Positions 5,432-9,826 of a DNA stretch of 9,826 nt are shown here, piece by piece (positions within the stretch are counted from its first letter, which is position 1; every line of letters begins with the position of its first letter). Under the pieces are notes generated by a model that ran no database searches, was not told where the DNA came from, and saw nothing but the letters and a program-made list of their open reading frames with translations. The DNA is from Pseudomonadota bacterium (GTDB lineage: Bacteria; Pseudomonadota; Gammaproteobacteria; Steroidobacterales; Steroidobacteraceae). The stretch covers positions 1-9,826 of the forward strand of contig CANGMU010000073.1 of assembly GCA_947454665.1 (NCBI GenBank), in the 5' to 3' direction. Both the position numbers and the translations under genes were made by a program.

Positions 5432-8400
5432 ATGAGCGTCTCCCGTTTCAAGCGCTTCGGCACTTTCGTCACCATCCTCTCGCTGCTCGCGCCAACCTTT
5501 GCCCAGGCGGCGGACGTCGACCTGGCCCAGGAACCACTGGTGTCCGGCCTGACGAAGGTCGTCCGCCCGAACGTCTATTTCATCCTGGACGACTCGGGGT
5601 CGATGGGCTCCTGGTACATGCCTGACAACGTCACGCAAACCAGCCTCTGCGGCCTCAATTACGGGCACAACTCGATCTACTACAACCCGAACATCACTTA
5701 CCTGGCCCCCAAGACCTCGGCCGGCGCCAACTATGCCGACCAGTCCTGGACGGCGGCTGCGAAAGATGGCCTCAAGGCGACGTCTTCCAAGGAAACGATC
5801 GACATCACCTACACGGTGCAGGCGTCCAATCCGACGATCACGAAGCGCATCCGCTCGGACCTGACCAACACCAGCGGCAATACGGCCAACCTGTCCCAGT
5901 TCTTCACCGAGACCACGACCACCACGACAGCGCCGACGACATCCACATCGAGCTTGAGCCTGTCGGTGGGCAGCATCAAGGCAACCGGTGGCAGCACGAC
6001 ATTCACCGTCACGCAAGCCAACCTGAACATCCCCCAGCCCACTGGCGGACAGACCCTGACCTTCCAGTTCGCCGCCAATTTCAGCCTGGCGGGCAAGACC
6101 ATCAGCAGGAACACGGTGTTCAACGTGACATGGGTCAGCTCGACCAGTTTCACGATGACCTACAGCAGCCAGTTCAACAGCAGCAATCTCACGAACACCG
6201 CGGCTCAAACCGGAACCCTGACGCTGACGACACCCGGCACCACGACGACGACAACCAGCGTCATCCCGGAGCAGTACGCCGTTTACACGGCAAGTCCCAA
6301 CGCGCCTCCCGAAAGCTGCGCCGCTGACAGCGCCTACACGCTTGCCACGCCACAGACGACGGCAGAGAAGACCAACTTCGCCAACTGGTTCGCGTACTAC
6401 CGCACTCGCCTGCAGATGATGAAGTCAACGGCGAGCCTTTCGTTTTCCTCCATCGGGGACAAGTACCGCGTGGGCTTCTCGACGATCAGTGAAACGGGAA
6501 CGGGTTCCACCAAGTTCCTCTCCATGGCCACTTTTGGCACGACGCAGAAGTCGAACTGGTATTCAAAACTCTTCAGCCAGTCCCCCGGCAACTCCACGCC
6601 GCTTCGCGGCGCCTTGTCCAAGGCGGGGCGCTATTACGCCGGCACGCTGACGCCCGGCGCGACCACCGATCCCGTGCAGTATTCCTGCCAGCAGAATTTC
6701 ACCATCCTGACGACGGACGGTTACTGGAACACCGGCGACGAGACCGCCACGTACACGGCCTTACAGCAGAACAACTCGACGCTGGTCGGCGACCAGGATG
6801 TCCAGGCGGGCCACCCCTACAGCGATCATTCCGGCACCGCGCCCAGCGGCAGCAACACGTACAGCAACACGCTGGCCGACATCGCGATGTATTACTACAA
6901 GAACGACCTCCGGACGGGCGGCGTTCTCGGCGGCTACCTGGACGGCACGTCGACCCGATTGGACGTCTCCACAAACAATGTGCCGGTGACCGGCACCGAT
7001 ACGGCCAACTGGCAGCACATGGTGACGTTCACCATCGGCCTTGGCGTTGGCGGCCTCGTGCCCTACGAGGCCAATTACTACGCCACGGGCGGCACACTCA
7101 CTGCCGCGCCGAGCTGCCCGAGCGGCAAGACGTGCCCGGTCTACAAGAACATCCGGCAGGGCAATGCCAACTGGCCGGATCCTCAGGTCACCAGCTCAAG
7201 TTCAACCGTGGTCGAACGCGTCGATGATCTCTGGCACGCCGCCGTGAACGGACGCGGCCGCTACCTGAGCGCCCGGGATCCTTCATCGCTGACCAATGCG
7301 CTGAATGCAACGCTGTCGGCCATTTCGGCGCAAACGTCGTCCGCCGCATCGGCCGCCACTTCCAACCTCGAGCCGGTCAGCGGCGACAACTTCGCCTACG
7401 TCGCGCAGTACACGACGGCACTGTGGACCGGCGACCTGCTCGCCAAGACGATCGACCTGGTGACCGGCACGGTTTCCGCCGCCAACAGCTGGTCGGCCAG
7501 CACGGAACTCTCCGAAAAGGTCTATGGCGCCACCAGCGGTGACGGCCGGACGATCTACAACTTCGACAGCAGCCGCTCGAACAAGCTCAATACATTCCCT
7601 GGCAATCTGGCCACCAGCAACTTCGACGCAACCAAGCTATCGCAGTACGGCAGCCTGACATCGGACCAGAGGGCCAACGCAACCTCGACCAACCTCATCA
7701 ATTACATCCGCGGCCGGTCCACCTACCAGAACAACGCGGGCAACGACAACGGACCGTTCAGGGACCGCAGCACGCCCCTCGGCGACATCGTGAATTCGGC
7801 GCCGGTCTTCGTCCGCAAGCCGCCCTTCAACTACGCCGAGAACAGCTACTCGACCTTCAAGAACGCGCAGAACAGCCGCAGCGGCACGATCTATGTGGGG
7901 GCGAACGACGGCATGTTGCATGCCTTTAATGCCAACACGGGCGAAGAGCGCTGGGCCTATGTGCCGACCGCTGCCGTGCCCAACCTGTACAAGCTCGCGG
8001 ATTTCGCCTATCCGACGACGCACCAGTACTTCGTGGACGGCCCCCTCACAGTGGGCGACGTCTTCGACGGATCGGCCTGGCATACCGTACTGGTCGGCGG
8101 CCTTGGTGGTGGCGGGCAAGCGTATTTCGCGCTGGATGTCACGGACCCGACCAACCCCAAGGCGATGTGGGAGTTCGGTGCCACGCAGGGCACCTCCACG
8201 GATGCCGACCTTGGCTACACCTACGGCAACCCGATCATCACCAAACGGGACAGCGACAACCGCTGGGTCGTGATCTTCGCATCCGGCTACAACAACACCG
8301 GCGGCGACAAGAAGGGCCGGTTGTACGTGCTGGATGCGGTCACGGGAGCCAAGCTCAGCGAGATCACGACGGACAGTTCGACCGACCCGAACACCAGTGG

Positions 8401-9199
8401 CATTGCCCGCGTGGCCAACTACGTGACGGATTCCCTGACCGACAACCGGACGCAGTATGTGTATGGCGGGGATCTGGGTGGGCGACTGTGGCGGTTCGAC
8501 ATCAACAACGTCAGCTCGCAGAAGCTCGGCCAGGCCAACAGCACGCTGGGCAACGAGCCCATCAGCGTCCGCCCGGAGCTCGGCAACGTCCGTGACAGCG
8601 CCGGAACCAACCATCGCGTCGTCTATTTCGGCACCGGTCGGTACCTTGGTTTCGGGGACCTTTCGAGCAGTTCAACCTCCAACACCGTTTCGCAGACTGT
8701 CTACGGTGTGAAGGACACCGGCACCGACCTGGGCGACCTGCGCGCCACATCTGCAGCCTTGGTCAAACAGACGCTGGACAGTTCCGTCACGCCAAGGACC
8801 ATCCCCACGCCCCTTCCCGTGGACTGGAGCACCAAGAACGGCTGGTACGTCGACGTGCCGGTGGGCGAGCGCTTCAGCATCGACCCACGCCTGCAGTTGG
8901 GGACCTTGGTGCTGGTGTCGAACGCGCCGAAGGACGATTACTGCGTCGTCGGTGGATCCAGCTATTTCTACGCGCTGGACTACAAGTCCGGGACGTCCGT
9001 CACCGGGCAGCTCGGCAAGTACGCAGGGTGGCAGGTTGGCAACTCGCTGGCGACCGGCCTCACGCTGGTCCGACTGCCCACCGGCAAGCTCTCCGCCGTC
9101 GTGAACCAGTCGGACACCTCTATCCGATCCATGGCGCCTCCGACCAGCACGGGTGCCGTCAGTGGTGCAACCCGCGTGGGCTGGCGCGAGATCGAATAA
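5432..9199 (+). CDS. pilY1: Type IV pilus tip adhesin/assembly protein PilY1
   Basis: 1255-residue secreted protein. The signal peptide is residues 1-26 (cut after AQA). A von Willebrand A-type domain starts at 46 with the metal-site motif D53-x-S55-x-S57; the expected partner Thr (T389, in NSTPLRGAL) and Asp (D429, in LTTDG) lie after an insert. The VWA domain is interrupted at about 120-280 by a Ser/Thr-rich stretch: two poly-Thr linkers (about 159-173 and 265-276) around a beta-rich segment. The C-terminal part (about 645-1200) is the PilY1/PilC beta-propeller, with GTIYVGANDGMLHAFN (818-833), the YVYGGDLGGRLWRFD block (1009-1023) and YFGTGRYLG. No canonical DxDxDG calcium loop precedes YGGDL, and no RGD is present. 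Six cysteines (73, 296, 419, 562, 568, 1171). PilY1 sits at the pilus tip, promotes adhesion and surface sensing, and counters PilT retraction. The start at 5432 has a GGAG ribosome site; the frame also extends upstream inside pilX without any signal sequence. A terminator follows directly. Confidence 0.95.
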   Translation: MSVSRFKRFGTFVTILSLLAPTFAQAADVDLAQEPLVSGLTKVVRPNVYFILDDSGSMGSWYMPDNVTQTSLCGLNYGHNSIYYNPNITYLAPKTSAGANYADQSWTAAAKDGLKATSSKETIDITYTVQASNPTITKRIRSDLTNTSGNTANLSQFFTETTTTTTAPTTSTSSLSLSVGSIKATGGSTTFTVTQANLNIPQPTGGQTLTFQFAANFSLAGKTISRNTVFNVTWVSSTSFTMTYSSQFNSSNLTNTAAQTGTLTLTTPGTTTTTTSVIPEQYAVYTASPNAPPESCAADSAYTLATPQTTAEKTNFANWFAYYRTRLQMMKSTASLSFSSIGDKYRVGFSTISETGTGSTKFLSMATFGTTQKSNWYSKLFSQSPGNSTPLRGALSKAGRYYAGTLTPGATTDPVQYSCQQNFTILTTDGYWNTGDETATYTALQQNNSTLVGDQDVQAGHPYSDHSGTAPSGSNTYSNTLADIAMYYYKNDLRTGGVLGGYLDGTSTRLDVSTNNVPVTGTDTANWQHMVTFTIGLGVGGLVPYEANYYATGGTLTAAPSCPSGKTCPVYKNIRQGNANWPDPQVTSSSSTVVERVDDLWHAAVNGRGRYLSARDPSSLTNALNATLSAISAQTSSAASAATSNLEPVSGDNFAYVAQYTTALWTGDLLAKTIDLVTGTVSAANSWSASTELSEKVYGATSGDGRTIYNFDSSRSNKLNTFPGNLATSNFDATKLSQYGSLTSDQRANATSTNLINYIRGRSTYQNNAGNDNGPFRDRSTPLGDIVNSAPVFVRKPPFNYAENSYSTFKNAQNSRSGTIYVGANDGMLHAFNANTGEERWAYVPTAAVPNLYKLADFAYPTTHQYFVDGPLTVGDVFDGSAWHTVLVGGLGGGGQAYFALDVTDPTNPKAMWEFGATQGTSTDADLGYTYGNPIITKRDSDNRWVVIFASGYNNTGGDKKGRLYVLDAVTGAKLSEITTDSSTDPNTSGIARVANYVTDSLTDNRTQYVYGGDLGGRLWRFDINNVSSQKLGQANSTLGNEPISVRPELGNVRDSAGTNHRVVYFGTGRYLGFGDLSSSSTSNTVSQTVYGVKDTGTDLGDLRATSAALVKQTLDSSVTPRTIPTPLPVDWSTKNGWYVDVPVGERFSIDPRLQLGTLVLVSNAPKDDYCVVGGSSYFYALDYKSGTSVTGQLGKYAGWQVGNSLATGLTLVRLPTGKLSAVVNQSDTSIRSMAPPTSTGAVSGATRVGWREIE

Positions 9200-9202
9200 A
9201 GC

Positions 9203-9235
9203 AAAGGCCCCGGTCATCGCTGACCGGGGCCTTTT
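9203..9235. terminator. Strong bidirectional intrinsic terminator between pilY1 and tRNA-Ala
   Basis: A perfect 14-bp stem (9203-9216 pairing with 9221-9234), very GC-rich in its core, closes a four-base TCGC loop. On the plus strand it begins four bases after the pilY1 stop and ends in TTTTCATTT. On the minus strand it follows the tRNA 3' end by eight bases and runs into TTTGCTTTATT. It can therefore end both the pilin operon and the tRNA transcript. Confidence 0.93.
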
Positions 9236-9242
9236 CATTTCG

Positions 9243-9318
<76 letters not shown>

Positions 9319-9331
9319 ACGAGGGACGCGT

Positions 9332-9359
9332 ATTCTAACAACGTCTCGGGCAAGGGCAA
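9332..9359 (-). promoter_or_regulatory. Predicted promoter of tRNA-Ala
   Basis: On the minus strand a -10 box TAGAAT (9332-9337, one mismatch to TATAAT) lies 16 bases downstream of TTGCCC (9354-9359, four of six to TTGACA). Transcription would begin near 9325, about seven bases before the mature 5' end. The bases between -10 and start are G/C-rich (GCGTCC), typical of stable-RNA promoters under stringent control. The -35 match is moderate. Readthrough from the upstream dehydrogenase gene is also possible, since no terminator is seen in between. Confidence 0.55.
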
Positions 9360-9403
9360 GCGAGTCGTCAAACTAATTCGACCGCTTGCCCCACCGCAGG
9401 ACC

Positions 9404-9826
9404 TCAGCCGTGCGGGCCCTTCGGCGCAGCCTTCGCGGCGGGCGCTGCAGGCTTGGCCGCTTGGGCCTGCTTGGCCTCGTGGGCCTTGGAGACGACCCAG
9501 GCGCGCACTGCCTCGGCATCTTCCGGCTTGATGGCCTTGGCGAAGGACACCATGCCGTTCTGCGTCAGCGCACCATCGATCACGACGGCCTTGAAGGCAT
9601 CGGCGCTCTGGATCGCACCGGCATAACGCAGGTCCGGGAACATCGCGTTGCTCTGGCCATCGCGACCATGGCAGGTGCTGCAGAAGCGGCCGTAGGTCGC
9701 CTCGCCCTGCGCCACCTGTTCCTTCGTGCCGAAGGCGGCCGGCGGATTTAGCTCCGGCGGCGGGAACGGCGTGGCTTCCGGCAACTTCGCCGCGCCACCG
9801 AGCTTGTAGACCAGCACACGCGAGTA
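9404..9826 (-). CDS. PQQ-dependent quinohemoprotein dehydrogenase, C-terminal cytochrome c domain (5' part off window)
   Basis: The last 140 residues are visible; the frame is open to the right edge. The first residues, YSRVLVYKLGG, are the final strand of the PQQ beta-propeller as it leads into the linker of quinohemoprotein alcohol dehydrogenases. A Pro-rich linker (PFPPPELNPP) follows, then a cytochrome c domain beginning near GEATYGRFCSTCHG, with the heme motif C-S-T-C-H and a likely axial Met in NGMVSFA. The protein ends in an unusual Ala/Lys/Pro tail (KAHEAKQ...PKGPHG). Such enzymes oxidise alcohols or polyvinyl-alcohol-type substrates in the periplasm and pass electrons from PQQ to heme c and the respiratory chain. 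The GTG at 9817 lies inside the propeller strand and is not the real start. A free-standing cytochrome c is the main alternative, but the linker pattern favours the fusion. The substrate cannot be told. Confidence 0.82.
   Translation of the reverse strand, partial: YSRVLVYKLGGAAKLPEATPFPPPELNPPAAFGTKEQVAQGEATYGRFCSTCHGRDGQSNAMFPDLRYAGAIQSADAFKAVVIDGALTQNGMVSFAKAIKPEDAEAVRAWVVSKAHEAKQAQAAKPAAPAAKAAPKGPHG

Noticed and set aside
5906..6274. Tandem nucleotide repeat or CRISPR-like array at the poly-Thr tracts
   Set aside because: The Thr codons are mixed and there is no regular repeat/spacer unit; the signal is at the protein level only.
7637..8614. 325-residue minus-strand open frame inside pilY1
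   Set aside because: It is antisense to the conserved beta-propeller; Val/Arg/Gly-rich composition without motifs marks a shadow frame.

Overview
The window comes from a GC-rich bacterium (estimated by eye at 60-65% GC). The type IVa minor pilin cluster, a PheC-like periplasmic cyclohexadienyl dehydratase, a PQQ/cytochrome-c dehydrogenase and a possible CRP-type site together suggest a gammaproteobacterium. Xanthomonadales (Lysobacterales) is the best guess. That placement is inferred from gene content and remembered family sequences; no search was run.

Layout: (1) 1-2249, minus strand, two closely spaced genes. The upstream one is a secreted two-domain protein: a PheC-like dehydratase domain followed by an AroQ-gamma (periplasmic) chorismate mutase domain. 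Eleven bases downstream begins a beta-CASP metallo-beta-lactamase-fold protein (putative RNA-processing nuclease), which runs off the left edge. (2) 2250-2373, a divergent control region with a near-perfect CRP-type palindrome (2281-2296) and a sigma70-type -10 box (2318-2323), placed as in a class II CRP-activated promoter facing the pilin genes. (3) 2374-9199, plus strand, a compact operon pilE-fimU-pilV-pilW-pilX-pilY1. Neighbouring genes overlap by 1-4 bases or lie 3-13 bases apart, and a strong hairpin terminator follows. (4) 9243-9318, minus strand, tRNA-Ala with anticodon CGC and its own promoter. (5) 9404-9826, minus strand, the C-terminal part of a PQQ-dependent quinohemoprotein dehydrogenase ending in a cytochrome c domain.

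The pilin operon makes the priming and tip complex of a type IVa pilus. FimU, PilV, PilW, PilX and PilE are minor pilins expected to be cleaved by PilD and to form a short initiating stack. PilY1 is the large secreted von Willebrand A / beta-propeller tip protein involved in adhesion, surface sensing and control of retraction. Points beyond routine annotation are the position of pilE at the front of the operon, the CRP-like promoter architecture, a Ser/Thr-rich insert bounded by two poly-Thr linkers inside the PilY1 VWA domain, the apparent lack of a canonical EF-hand-like calcium loop in the PilY1 propeller, and the PheC-AroQ fusion. No wholly unknown system was found. Each gene belongs to a recognisable family.
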